From the NCBI GenBank assembly GCA_022606425.2, contig JAHDVF020000208.1:358501-422500 (forward strand): a stretch of DNA of 64,000 bases. The letters are read 5' to 3'. The position numbers were made by a program, and so were the translations under genes. The notes beneath the pieces were generated by a model. That model saw only the letters and a list, made by a program, of their open reading frames with translations. It did not search any database and was not told where the DNA came from. Below, piece after piece: positions 9,318-19,138 of this stretch. The DNA is from Lepidostoma basale (Eukaryota; Arthropoda; Insecta; Trichoptera; Lepidostomatidae). Positions within the stretch are counted from its first letter, which is position 1. Every line of letters begins with the position of its first letter.

Positions 9318-12300
9318 TTAATCTAAACAAACTATTCCAAGAAGTAACATAAATTTATAATGCTTTGCTGAACACAAACTTTTCGTTAAAATGTCAGCTG
9401 GCATATCAGCTGTTGGCACATACAGTACTTTAACAATTTTATCTTTTACTAAATCACGACAAAAATGATATTTGATATCAATATGCTTTGTACGTTTATG
9501 AAAGACTGGGTTTGCACACAACTTCTGTGCACCTTGGTTATCATTGAATATGCTTATTGTGTACATTTTATTGGTTATTTCATACTGTAATTCCTTAAGA
9601 TATAATGCTTCTCTACATGCCTCAGATAGACCAATATACTCTGATTCAGTACTGGAGAGGGCTACACATTTCTGTTTCCTACATTCCCATGATATTGCAC
9701 CATGAGACAACAAAAAACACATCCCAGTATATGATCTCCTATCTTCAGAGTTAGAAGCCCAATCAGCATCTACATAGCCTCTTATTTCTGAGTTACCATC
9801 TTTACAATATTTTATTCCATAAGATTTAGTTCTTTTAAGATATCTCAATACTCTCTTTGCATATTCCCAATGCTGTTTAGTGTGGCAATTATTGAATTGA
9901 CTCAAAAAACTTATAGAATAACTAATATCTGGCCTAGTTAAGACTGACAGGTACATCAAACTGCCAATTAGTTGTTGATAGGGCACACATTTATTTACAC
10001 CTACTTCACCCTTACTTACATTTAATTTAACCTCCATAGGTGTATCAACAACCTTACAATCACTTAAATTAAATTTGTTCAATAATTGATCAATATAAGT
10101 TTGCTGGCTCAAAGTTACATATCCTTTATCTTTGTTAAAGGTTACATTCATTCCAAGACATAGTTTAACATCACCTAAGTCTTTAATGCTAAACTTATTA
10201 GATAAAATCTGTTTCAAGCTCTTAGTTTCAGTTTTATCGTTGGAAAATATAAAGAAATCATCGACATAGACTGTTACAATGGTCTTACATTTGTTATTAT
10301 CCTTTATATACATACATGGCTCTATTTTTGATCTTTCATAACCATTACTGATCAAACAATCGTCTACCTTTTTATTCCAGGCCCTAGAGGCCTGCTTAAG
10401 TCCATAAATGGCCTTTTTAAGTTTTAATACTTTACTAACTGAACTACTACTATTATAACAATCTGGCATTTTCATATAAATGGTTTCCTCTAAATCGCCA
10501 TTTAAGAACGCAGTCTTAACATCTAAATGAGTGACATCTAGACCTAACTTTACAGACAATGCAAATAATAGTCTAAGAGTTGTATGTCTCACTACAGGCG
10601 AAAATGTTTCAGTATAGTCCACACCATGTTTTTGGGTGAAGCCCTTTGCGACTAGACGAGCACGGTAACGCACATTGTTTTCACTATCGTACTTTTTCCG
10701 CAACACCCACTTGCACTGCACTATAGTACCATCTTTTGGAACATCTACGAGTTCCCACGCACTATTTTTCTCGAACGACTGTAGCTCTTCCTGCACTGCC
10801 GCTAACCACTGTGCTTTCTCAGGTCCTTCCAAGGCTTCTTGCAACAATATCTCACCCGTGAACATTTGGTCATCTTCTATGCAAGCACTTGCAAATCCAA
10901 ATCTGTCTGGCTGCTTTCTATGCCGAGGACCACTTATTGTGTTGACATTGTTGAGTATTATGGAGTCTTCACTGTCTGTTGCACCAGACTCTGAGCTATC
11001 CAATGTTTCATCTTCACAAGGTACATACATTTCGCCACTGTCATCCATGTTCAAGCTATCTGATTGTTCATGTGAATCTTCCTGAAGTGTCAAACCTTCT
11101 TCCCCTACTGGAACTGTATTCACATCATCTGAACAATGTTCCTGTACCTCCAGAAGATTATTCTCTGTCTCTATCTTCTCCAATACTATAACATCCCTAC
11201 TGGTAGTGATGACATTAGACTTCGGGTTGTAAATCCTGTACCCTTTGACTTCATTAGAATAGCCGACAAGGATACATTTTTCAGCTTTTCTGTCCCATTT
11301 CAATCTCTTTTGTTTTGGCACATGTACCATAATTATACTACCAAAAATACGTAGGTGACTTACATCAGGCTTTCTGTCTGTCCATATCTCGAAAGGAGTT
11401 TTATAATTTAAGGATGTAGTCACAGTTCTGTTCTGTAAGTACACTGCAGTGTGTGCAGCCTCTGCCCAAAACCTTTTCTCGAGACCTGCATCGAACAACA
11501 GACACTTGGCTTTCTCAACAATTGTCCGGTTATATCGCTCCGAGAGTCCATTCTGCTCTGGCGTGTATGGGTTTGTTTTCTGATGTACTATCCCATGCGA
11601 CATCAAAAAATCATCAAACTTGCTGTTGCAGAATTCTGTCCCATTGTCACTTCTCAAAATCTTAATCTTGCGATTAAGTTGATTCTCAACCTCTGCTTTG
11701 TATTGTTGAAAGCATTTCAACGCCTCATCCTTTGTTTTTAGGAAATAAATATATGTCATACGACTAAAATCATCGATGAACAGCATAAAGTATCTCGAAC
11801 CACCTATTGACCGATTTTCCATTGGTCCACAGAGATCGGTATGCACAATATGTAACAACTCAGTACTTCTGCTACCTTCTTTGGGAAAAGGCAACCGGCT
11901 TTGCTTGCCCTCACAGCATGCGACACATGATGACTTGGACATATCAATCTTACTATCAATTGTCAATCCCTCTACAGCATCTTGCATCTTGTTCAAATAC
12001 TGGCTGTTGACATGACCCAAACGTCGATGCCAAACTGCACTGGACACAGTCATTGCAGTTGCTGAACAATATTCAGACATATTCAGTTTATATACACCAT
12101 TCAACAGACATGCTGTAGCCACAAGTACTCCTGCCTTATTGAAAATCTGACAACCATTGTTGTTAAATAAAACTTTGTTTCCTTTGGATATAAGTTGACT
12201 GACAGACAACAGATTTGTAGTCAACTTTGGTACGCACAATACACCTTCCACTGTAATATCGTATTCACAGGCGTGCGTCTTTGTCGTAATCTGCACATCT

Positions 12301-13250
12301 CCAGTACATAATACAGGTACTTTATTTTTGTTTGCCACGACAATTTCCTTAATCATAAGATCCCGCGACACATTTGACAACCATTCTTTGTTCGCGGTAA
12401 GATGAACACTCGCCCCGGAGTCAATATACCAATCGCTTTTGCAAAATTCACCATTCAAGAACACGGTGCTAAACGCATTACTGCTTGTACGCTCATTATT
12501 ATTTGTATTCGATGAACTTTTGTTCGAAAATGTACATTGATTTCTATAATGGCCTGTTTGTTTACATCTATAACATGTTATGACTTTTGGTTTTGACTTT
12601 GACATATGGGCATTGTCTTTGGTTGAAGTGCTACCAACTTTCCGGTTCTTCTTATAACTCGCAAACGCACCACTGGAATTGAAAGCGCTGCTGTCGCCTC
12701 CGTTTCCGCTTTCTTCCATGTCCAACAACTTTGTTTTAATGGCGTCTGCTGTCAATGATATGCCGCAATGCTCGATCGCCATTATCATAGGGGAATATTT
12801 TTCTGTTAATCCCGCTAACAAAAGCGATGCGACCCACTCATCATTAATTTTGAAACCCGTACCACTCAATTTCTGGCTTGTTTCAATTATCTGTGTCACG
12901 TACGAAGTCATTGAAACACTATTCTCGAGTCGAATGGAAATCAAACTCCTCAGCAAACTGATCCTTCTCGTAAATCCTGAGTCATCGAATAGGTTCTTCA
13001 ATTTCTTCCACAGCTCATGGGTCGTTTGTACATCTTTTATGTGTACGTACAGCGACGAATCTATTGTGAGAATAAGTTTGGCTCTGGTTTTTGCGTCACC
13101 TGCTGCTCCTATTTCTTCTGGTACTGTCTCCGACTTGATGCAATCAGACAGCCCCTCCAGAATTAAGAAATTCTCAGCCGCAAAAGCCCATTCACTGTAA
13201 TTCTCCCGCCCTTTCAGTTTAGGCACACTCACATGATAGTTCGTCGTCAT
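9318..13250 (-). CDS. Copia gag-pol polyprotein
   Basis: Open frame of about 1310 aa from the ATG at 13250; a GTG-initiated reading 12 nt longer is possible. Domains in order: gag of UBN2 type (residues ~10-200, LRSLISIRLEN region), CCHC zinc knuckle CYRCKQTGHYRNQC (226-239), protease WYIDSGAS (Asp 277), pre-integrase WHRRLGHVN, integrase with HTDLCGP (Asp 472), SDNGTEF (Asp 535) and Glu 571 giving D-D-35-E, reverse transcriptase with TAFLNGDLEE and YVDD (995-998), and RNase H with VALSSTESEY and TKHIDIKYHF near the end. All catalytic residues I looked for are present and there is no internal stop. The single frame without a gag/pol shift resembles Drosophila copia. It is probably still able to encode active protein. 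Confidence 0.95.
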   Translation of the reverse strand: MTTNYHVSVPKLKGRENYSEWAFAAENFLILEGLSDCIKSETVPEEIGAAGDAKTRAKLILTIDSSLYVHIKDVQTTHELWKKLKNLFDDSGFTRRISLLRSLISIRLENSVSMTSYVTQIIETSQKLSGTGFKINDEWVASLLLAGLTEKYSPMIMAIEHCGISLTADAIKTKLLDMEESGNGGDSSAFNSSGAFASYKKNRKVGSTSTKDNAHMSKSKPKVITCYRCKQTGHYRNQCTFSNKSSSNTNNNERTSSNAFSTVFLNGEFCKSDWYIDSGASVHLTANKEWLSNVSRDLMIKEIVVANKNKVPVLCTGDVQITTKTHACEYDITVEGVLCVPKLTTNLLSVSQLISKGNKVLFNNNGCQIFNKAGVLVATACLLNGVYKLNMSEYCSATAMTVSSAVWHRRLGHVNSQYLNKMQDAVEGLTIDSKIDMSKSSCVACCEGKQSRLPFPKEGSRSTELLHIVHTDLCGPMENRSIGGSRYFMLFIDDFSRMTYIYFLKTKDEALKCFQQYKAEVENQLNRKIKILRSDNGTEFCNSKFDDFLMSHGIVHQKTNPYTPEQNGLSERYNRTIVEKAKCLLFDAGLEKRFWAEAAHTAVYLQNRTVTTSLNYKTPFEIWTDRKPDVSHLRIFGSIIMVHVPKQKRLKWDRKAEKCILVGYSNEVKGYRIYNPKSNVITTSRDVIVLEKIETENNLLEVQEHCSDDVNTVPVGEEGLTLQEDSHEQSDSLNMDDSGEMYVPCEDETLDSSESGATDSEDSIILNNVNTISGPRHRKQPDRFGFASACIEDDQMFTGEILLQEALEGPEKAQWLAAVQEELQSFEKNSAWELVDVPKDGTIVQCKWVLRKKYDSENNVRYRARLVAKGFTQKHGVDYTETFSPVVRHTTLRLLFALSVKLGLDVTHLDVKTAFLNGDLEETIYMKMPDCYNSSSSVSKVLKLKKAIYGLKQASRAWNKKVDDCLISNGYERSKIEPCMYIKDNNKCKTIVTVYVDDFFIFSNDKTETKSLKQILSNKFSIKDLGDVKLCLGMNVTFNKDKGYVTLSQQTYIDQLLNKFNLSDCKVVDTPMEVKLNVSKGEVGVNKCVPYQQLIGSLMYLSVLTRPDISYSISFLSQFNNCHTKQHWEYAKRVLRYLKRTKSYGIKYCKDGNSEIRGYVDADWASNSEDRRSYTGMCFLLSHGAISWECRKQKCVALSSTESEYIGLSEACREALYLKELQYEITNKMYTISIFNDNQGAQKLCANPVFHKRTKHIDIKYHFCRDLVKDKIVKVLYVPTADMPADILTKSLCSAKHYKFMLLLGIVCLD

Positions 13251-13344
13251 TTTCACAGTCACAGCGTTAATTATAGTTTATCTCAATCTGCAAAGTCTAT
13301 TTCACTGATAATGTCCACGAAAATTGCGAGAAAAAACTAAAAAA

Positions 13345-13360
13345 TACTGGGCCCATAACC
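13345..13360 (-). promoter_or_regulatory. Copia primer binding site
   Basis: GGTTATGGGCCCAGTA on minus, directly after the 5' LTR. Drosophila copia is known to prime from an internal half-fragment of initiator tRNA-Met using the same GGTTATGGGCCCAGT core. Confidence 0.85.
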
Positions 13361-13480
13361 TCTAATAAATTAAACACTTGAGTGAGGGATACGAACTAAA
13401 CTTTTATTGTTACAAAAGTACATATTACATGTATTCAAAGATAGATGGCGCTACTGATATTGTCGATACATAAAATAACA
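13361..13480 (-). repeat. Copia 5' LTR
   Basis: 120 bp, identical to 9155..9274. Expected to hold the element's promoter. It is unusually short for copia elements, whose LTRs are usually 200 bp or more. Confidence 0.93.
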
Positions 13481-13763
13481 ATATGGAACGCATGGATGGA
13501 GAAAGAATGGTTAAGAAAGTATACGTTAATTATGTAAATAGGGTACAGAGTCGAGGTAGACCGAGGAAAACATGGCACGACCAAATTAATCAAATTTTAA
13601 AGGTTGGTCATGTTAGAAGTCGGAGGAATCGACGTGCGTGTATGAATCGTTGCATGAATGTGGAGGAAGCTAGAGAGGTTTGCCAGGATAGAGTAGTGTG
13701 GTGGTCCATTCTCTCTGCCTACCCCTGCGGGGAAACGGCGTGATGGTTTGTTTGTTTGTTTGT
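13481..13763 (+). pseudogene. LINE-A copy, 3' part (continues from 9154)
   Basis: Encodes MERMDGERMVKKVYVN, RGRPRKTWHDQINQILK, RACMNRCMNVEEAREVCQ and ILSAYPCGETA up to a stop, then a (GTTT)n tail instead of the usual (TTAG)n. The frame is open from 13483 to 13743. Confidence 0.8.
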
Positions 13764-14195
13764 AACTAACTAATTAACCATCACGCCGGTAGGCAGAGAG
13801 GATGGATCGCCACATTCTAGCGCCTCTTCTACATTCACACATCGTGACATGCACGCTCGTTGATTGTTCCTATTTCAAACATGGCCGCTTTTCAGTAATT
13901 GATTAATTTGGTCATGCCATGTCTTCCTTGGCCTTCCTCGACTTATTTTCCCATTCACACTACTTGCAAATATCTTTTGAACCATTCTTCCCTCATCCAT
14001 TCGTTTCATATGTCCAAACCATCTAAGTGACCCTTAATTTTATTTATCACGCATTCTTCCGCCTTACATTCCTTTCTTACTTCATCATTAGATATTCTAT
14101 CATACCTTGTTTTTTCGCACATTCTTCTTAGTAACCTTATTTCTACGGCATTTATCCTACTTTCATCCTTCTTCTGCCAACTCCAAGCTTCACTT
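13764..14195 (-). pseudogene. LINE-A 3' end, tail to tail with the previous copy
   Basis: Begins (plus view) with TAACTAACTAATTAACCATC, the reverse of the TTAG tail. It encodes the C-terminal half up to SEAWSWQKKDESRINAVEIR. It shares its left end with the tail of the 13481 copy. Confidence 0.75.
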
Positions 14196-14246
14196 CTTCT
14201 TAAAATGATTAAATGACATATTAGAACGATGCACAATCCATGCCTT

Positions 14247-14390
14247 TAGCTAACTAACTAACCATCACGTTGTTTCGCCGGTGGGGTAGGCAGAAATAAT
14301 TGACCGCCACGCTATTCTGTCCTGACACACTTCTCCCTATTCCTCTACATTCATTCATCGTGTTGATTCATCGATTCTTCTCTGAGGCTC
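14247..14390 (-). pseudogene. Short LINE-A 3' fragment
   Basis: CTAACTAACTAACCATCACG tail followed by about 110 nt of the CQDRIAWRSII..PTGETT end, heavily mutated. Confidence 0.65.
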
Positions 14391-14455
14391 AGACGTCTGA
14401 TCATCTTTCGATACTTATGAGAGGGATTATTATGATTAAGGTATTTATGAGAGTT

Positions 14456-14469
14456 GAGATACTAAAACT
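14456..14469. repeat. Target-site duplication, left copy, of the full LINE
   Basis: GAGATACTAAAACT, repeated exactly at 17458..17471. Confidence 0.9.
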
Positions 14470-17457
14470 CCGCCGTTGCCAGTCCCAAGCCTGGATGAGA
14501 AAGGAGGAGGGTCACTGGGTTAGGCTAGCCACCTGCCCGGGGTAAAAAAGATTCGCGCTCATAGTACAGAAAACACAGCCTCGGAACACGGATTGACCTG
14601 GAAAAAGACCTCGGCATTGAAAAGGAACAAACGATTTCGGAAATTAAATACCACAAGGATAGCATGCTGGAACATAGTGTCTTGGAATAAAAGAGATCAG
14701 GAGATCATAATGGAACTAAATAACCACAATATCGATATATGTGCCTTGTCAGAAACTAAAAAGAGAGGGAACGGAACATCAAAGTTCTCCAATTACATAT
14801 TTGTATACAGTGGGAAAAAGAAAACCGAAAGAGCCCACTCAGGAGTTGGCCTCCTATTACACGAGAGATACGAGGACCACATTGAAAATATCCAATATAT
14901 TAATGACAGGATTCTAAAAGTGACGATTGATCTCAACTCTAAGAAGGTACATCTGATTAGCGTATACGCACAAGATATCACAAAACCAAAGGACGACACG
15001 GAAGAATTCTATAATAATTTACAAAATGCTATTGACAATACACCCCAGTCAGAGAAGACTATTATTCTGGGTGATCTTAATGCCAGAGTTGGTGACAGCA
15101 TCTTAGATGGAGTCAAGCAAAGGTTTAATGAGTCCGATATAAATGCAAACGGAGAGAGCTTGATCGACTTTTGTGCATGCAATGAACTAAGAATTGCCAA
15201 CACCTATTATAATCATAAGATGCAACATAAATACACTTTCCTGAACTCAAGGGGCGATAAATCAATGATTGACTTTATTATCACCAATAGAGCAATACAC
15301 CCTACACAAATATTGGATGTCCGATCCTTGAGTTCGGCAAACATTGGGTCGGACCACCAATTGGTGTTATGCAAAATGATTATGAAGCGACCTCAGAAAA
15401 TAAGAAAGCCCCCTAGATACATTGAAAAATATAATATTGAATCATTGGAAGACGAGAGTACAAAATATCTTTACAGAAATCGAATATTACAGAAAATTAA
15501 AGATAATCGCATAGGAGAACATGATACTTTGGAACAGGCATGGGAGAAAATTAAAACCAACATTAACGACGCCGCCTCGGAAGCACTGGGGAAAAGAAAT
15601 ATTAACATTAATTCAATGACCAAACCCAAACCATGGTTTACTGAAGAAATTAAAACCCTTGCCAAAGAAAAAAGACAAAGCTACTTAATATATAAGAGCA
15701 ACCCCACACCAGAAGAATACCGCAAATATAAGAATACAAGAAACAGAGTCAACGCGGAAATCAAGAAAATAAAAACAGAATATTGGGCCAAATTCTCAAA
15801 AGATATGGAATATGACCTTCATGGTGCCCAAAGAAAAGTGTGGAAACTACTTAAAAACCAAAGAAAGCCTATCAATGAATACACTCAGACAACAAAAATT
15901 CCAATTGATGAATGGGAAAGGTACTTCAAACAACTCTATTCTATGGACCCGGGGCACGGATACCCGACAATTGAAGCTACTGTAGAAGAAACATTCAGTG
16001 AAATAGAGACACTGACACATATTAAGAAGCTGAAAAATAGGAAGGCTCCCGGAATCGATAACATCCCCAATGAATTAATTAAGTACTCTGGCGTAGAATG
16101 TATAAAAGAGATCCAAAACATATTTAACAGGATATTGGCCGCTGGAACTATACCACAGGAATGGAGAATAAGTATAACAACACCTGTATTTAAGAAAGGG
16201 CAAAAGAAAAACCTAGAGAACTACAGAGGTATCTCCTTATTATGCACAATGCTTAAGCTATTTACAAGTATTCTGAAAACGAAACTTGAGCAAAAGATAA
16301 CGAATAGGGAAGAACAGCAGGGTTTTCGACGAAATCGCTCCACAACAGATGCAATCTTCATTCTGAGGCAACTGAAAGAGAAAGCAATTGAATATAATAA
16401 AGTAGCCTATATATGTTTTGTCGATCTGACTAAGGCATTTGACAGGGTGTTGTTAAGAGATATTGTAAGAAAATTACAGGAAGGAGGAATATCCAATACA
16501 TTGATAAAGACTGTCCAAGATCTATATACCAATTGCAAAACGAAAATTAAGGTTGACAATGAACTGTCTAGGGAAATTCCTACAAGCAATGGTATAAGAC
16601 AGGGAGATAGTTTGAGCCCCTTTCTGTTCAATCTTATTATGGACGAAATTATAGAAGAGGTAGCTGGCCTGGGACTAGGTTATAAAATGGGCAGTAAAAC
16701 TGTGAATGTCATTTGCTATGCGGACGATGCCGCATTAATAGCAGAGTCTGAAGATGACCTGCAAAGAATGTTGTACAAATTCCACACAGTATCCCAAAGG
16801 CTAAATATGGCTATATCAGTCAACAAAACAAAAAGTCTCACTATATCTAGGCAACCTGCAAGATGTAAACTGACTGTTGATGATATACCTGTGGAGCAGG
16901 TGATGAGTTTCAGGTATTTGGGAGTGGAGATCTGCAGCCAAAGTGACCTTTATACCGAAGTACGTGAACAAGTCAGTAAAGCCTCTGCCGTGTCAGGATG
17001 CCTGAAGAATCTAGTCTGGAAAAACAAGCACATGCGTATCGACAGCAAGATCAGAATATACAAAACATGCGTGCGACCCATCATGACGTACGCTGTAGAG
17101 ACGCGGGCTGACACTGTGCGAACCAAGGGACTACTTAGAACATCGGAGATGAAGGTCCTAAGATCAATTACTGGAAAAACCCTCCGAGATCGTGTCCGCA
17201 ACGCAGACATAAGGAAAACCTGCGAAATAGAGGATATCGTTCAGTGGAGTAGATCCAGAAGAAGATACTGGAGGGACCATGTAGCCCGAATGAATGGTGA
17301 CAGACTCGCGTATACAGCCGCCTATGAAATCCCTTCCGGACACCGCCCACCTGGAAGACCGCCTAAGAGATGGAGGGACAGCTGGATCTCATCATCCGAC
17401 GAGATATGATTTCTGTGTCACAGATCGTTAGATCTATCAAAAGAAGAAGAAGAAGAA
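14470..17457 (+). mobile_element. Near-full-length RTE-like non-LTR retrotransposon
   Basis: 2988 bp between exact 14-bp target duplications. It has a 5' region of about 120 bp (CTGGATGAGAAAGGAGGAGG, shared with other RTE-type LINE starts), one ORF, a short 3' UTR (CACAGATCGTTAGATCTATC) and an AAGAAGAAGAAG tail. It is antisense to the SLC5 gene, with its tail 23 bp from the exon 10 donor. Confidence 0.92.
14593..17409 (+). CDS. LINE endonuclease/reverse-transcriptase ORF
   Basis: About 938 codons without a stop. An apurinic-type endonuclease is at residues ~22-260: IACWNIVSWN, ALSETKK (~51), GDLNARVGD (160-168), MIDFIITN and GSDHQLV (Ser-Asp-His 253-255). The reverse transcriptase follows: CFVDLTKAFDRVLLRD, GIRQGDSLSPFLFNLIMDE, ICYADDAALIAES (YADD 709-712), LNMAISVNKTKS. 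The tail domain has TYAVETRADT, LRSITGKTLRDRVRN, WRDHVARMNGD and GRPPKRWRDSW. An in-frame stop lies at 14521 and there is no ATG before the first endonuclease motif. The 14593 codon is TTG and the first in-frame ATG is at 14710, so the natural start is non-AUG or was lost. Otherwise it looks functional. Confidence 0.9.
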   Translation: MTWKKTSALKRNKRFRKLNTTRIACWNIVSWNKRDQEIIMELNNHNIDICALSETKKRGNGTSKFSNYIFVYSGKKKTERAHSGVGLLLHERYEDHIENIQYINDRILKVTIDLNSKKVHLISVYAQDITKPKDDTEEFYNNLQNAIDNTPQSEKTIILGDLNARVGDSILDGVKQRFNESDINANGESLIDFCACNELRIANTYYNHKMQHKYTFLNSRGDKSMIDFIITNRAIHPTQILDVRSLSSANIGSDHQLVLCKMIMKRPQKIRKPPRYIEKYNIESLEDESTKYLYRNRILQKIKDNRIGEHDTLEQAWEKIKTNINDAASEALGKRNININSMTKPKPWFTEEIKTLAKEKRQSYLIYKSNPTPEEYRKYKNTRNRVNAEIKKIKTEYWAKFSKDMEYDLHGAQRKVWKLLKNQRKPINEYTQTTKIPIDEWERYFKQLYSMDPGHGYPTIEATVEETFSEIETLTHIKKLKNRKAPGIDNIPNELIKYSGVECIKEIQNIFNRILAAGTIPQEWRISITTPVFKKGQKKNLENYRGISLLCTMLKLFTSILKTKLEQKITNREEQQGFRRNRSTTDAIFILRQLKEKAIEYNKVAYICFVDLTKAFDRVLLRDIVRKLQEGGISNTLIKTVQDLYTNCKTKIKVDNELSREIPTSNGIRQGDSLSPFLFNLIMDEIIEEVAGLGLGYKMGSKTVNVICYADDAALIAESEDDLQRMLYKFHTVSQRLNMAISVNKTKSLTISRQPARCKLTVDDIPVEQVMSFRYLGVEICSQSDLYTEVREQVSKASAVSGCLKNLVWKNKHMRIDSKIRIYKTCVRPIMTYAVETRADTVRTKGLLRTSEMKVLRSITGKTLRDRVRNADIRKTCEIEDIVQWSRSRRRYWRDHVARMNGDRLAYTAAYEIPSGHRPPGRPPKRWRDSWISSSDEI

Positions 17458-17471
17458 GAGATACTAAAACT
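17458..17471. repeat. Target-site duplication, right copy
   Basis: GAGATACTAAAACT. It ends 9 nt before the exon 10 donor dinucleotide (17480-17479). Confidence 0.9.
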
Positions 17472-17480
17472 AATAATTAC

Positions 17481-17740
17481 CTCTGAGTATTGTTGTATGT
17501 CGACATGGTCATGGTTGTATTTTCAAATTCACTGTCGCAAGTGTTGATCCCAGGGTAGACAGGTTTGTGCACGCTGTGGATGTTGGACATACTGGTGCCT
17601 ATAGCGATCCAAGATAGAAACACGATGGCGCTGCATGCCCCTGTGATGGCACCTTTGCTGGTGGTGAAGGGTATAAGAACCCCCATGAGGAACAGGGACA
17701 ATGCTGGAGCACTCGTTATGGAGCTAATTGTGTAACTAAC
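17481..17740 (-). CDS. SLC5 gene exon 10 (residues 421-506)
   Basis: The acceptor CCTTTCAG precedes GTT-AGT-TAC; the donor is AG|GTAATT. It encodes a membrane segment with ITSAPALSLFLMGVLIPF, the TSKGAITGACSAIV segment, and a loop (SNIHSVHKPVYPGINTCDSE) rich in Asn-x-Thr sites (ENTT, YNNTQ), likely extracellular. Confidence 0.93.
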
Positions 17741-17796
17741 CTGAAAGGTAAGATTCACGCTTCAAAAATTATGTCATAATTATGAAGCAGGTATCA

Positions 17797-18057
17797 ACAA
17801 TTAACTAAGAGAGGATGGATCGCCACATTGTTCTATTCTGATAAATATCTCGCGCCTCTTCTACATTCACATACATCGTCGATTGTTCCTACTTCGAACA
17901 TGGCCACCTTTAAGTAATTGATTAATTTGATCATACCATGTCTTCCTTGGCCTTCCTCGACTTCTTTTTCTATTCACACTACTTGTATATATCTTTTTAA
18001 TCATTCTTCCCTCATCCATTCATTCCATATGTCCAAACCATCTTAGTCACCCTTTTT
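17797..18057 (-). pseudogene. LINE-A 3' fragment in a local duplication
   Basis: Group-A C-terminal region without an obvious tail start; it is followed by SINE1. Its flank (ATTATGAAGCAGGTATCAAC before TTAACTAA) is nearly repeated at 18285..18305 before the next LINE-A copy. Confidence 0.65.
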
Positions 18058-18061
18058 TTGT

Positions 18062-18282
18062 ATACTTGGTCGTTTGAACCCAATTACTGTATACTATTTT
18101 ATTTTAGCTATTATATTGATTCTTATGACACGTGATAGGTAGCTAATCTATCGCCATTTTATTGTCACGTGAATTCTACACCAGACCAACAGTGTGACAA
18201 TCACACTGCCCTCGTCCGGAATCGAACCCGGAACCTTCGGGGTGGCAGTCAATGCATTTACCACTCGGCCACGAAGGTCGTC
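18062..18282 (-). repeat. SINE1 copy, minus orientation
   Basis: Has the tRNA-like head GACCTTCGTGGCCGAGTGG, GGTTCGATTCC, the body and the 3' end with AATTGGGTTCAAACGACCAA. A small deletion relative to other copies removes part of CACTGTCTTTGGTC. Confidence 0.85.
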
Positions 18283-18299
18283 ATAGAATTACGAAGCAG

Positions 18300-18865
18300 G
18301 TATCAAAAATTAACTAATTAACTAACTAGCTAACTATCACACCGTTTCCCCGGAGGGCTGGGAAAAAAGGATGGTTCGTCCCATTGTTCTATCCTGACAA
18401 AACTCTAGCGCCTCTTCTACATTCACACATCGTGACATGCACGCTCGTCGATTGTTCTTACTTCGAACATGGCCACCTTTAAGTAATTGATTAATTTGGT
18501 CGTGCGGTGTCTTCCATGGCCTTCCTCGACTTCTTTTTCCATTCACACTACTTGTATATATCTTTTTAAAATTTTTACTCATCCATTCATTCCACATGTC
18601 CAAATCATCTTAGTGACCCTTTCATAATTTTATTTATCACGCATTCATTCGCCTTAGATTCCTTTCTTACTTCATAATTATATATTCTATCATACATTGT
18701 TTTCCGCACATTTTTCTTTGTGAAATCATTTCTACGGCATTTATCTTGCTTTCATCCTGCTTCTGCCAACTCCAAGGTTCTATTCCATACATAAGGGTCA
18801 GCAATAGAACTCCATTGTGTACTGTCATCTTTGCTTTGGTCGATATATTTATATAAAAAAAAAAG
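18300..18865 (-). pseudogene. LINE-A 3' third
   Basis: From AVHNGVLLLTLMYGIEPWSW to RMGRTILFSQPSGETV and a CTAACTAACT tail. The 18337..18603 stretch is open and carries GKRSRGRPWKTPHDQINQLL. The upstream part is frameshifted. Confidence 0.75.
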
Positions 18866-18949
18866 TTAGAAAAAAATATTCTTCGGGATTTCATACTTCA
18901 TAACACCCCCATCAAACTTTTTTTACTTCATTGCTTTTATACAAATTTA

Positions 18950-19137
18950 TTGTGCTTCGTCACCTTTTGCAACACTTTACCAAACTCTGTCGCACTTCTT
19001 CACATTTTGCAACTCTTTCACAACACTTCGTCATATTACGTTGCACTTTGTCGACTCTCGAACACATTGTCAAACTGCACTTCGTCATCTTTCGCAACGC
19101 ATCGTCCAACTCTGTTGTAATTTCGTCAGTTTTTCTT
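18950..19137. repeat. Degenerate minisatellite (CACTTCGTC...), first block
   Basis: Imperfect units of about 30-36 bp, with repeats such as CACTTCGTCATCTTTCGCAA, CTTCTTCACATTTTGCAACT and CACTTCGTCATATTACGTTG. A related block lies at 19500..19615, and the LINE-E copy is inserted between them. Confidence 0.6.
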
Positions 19138-19138
19138 C

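Larger units (their letters stand above)
9155..13480 (-). mobile_element. Complete Ty1/copia LTR retrotransposon
   Basis: 4326 bp with two 120-bp direct repeats (9155..9274 and 13361..13480) identical at every base, flanked by ATATG on both sides. On the minus strand the LTR begins TGTTATTTTATG and ends TTTATTAGA. The primer site follows directly. A purine-rich GATAAGTAGGGA precedes the 3' LTR. One long open frame covers gag-pol. It lies in the same orientation as the SLC5 gene, in intron 10, inside an older LINE-A copy. LTR identity and the intact frame indicate a very recent insertion. Confidence 0.95.

Noticed and set aside
12679..13200. 173-aa plus-strand ORF
   Set aside because: Shadow of the copia gag frame on the opposite strand.
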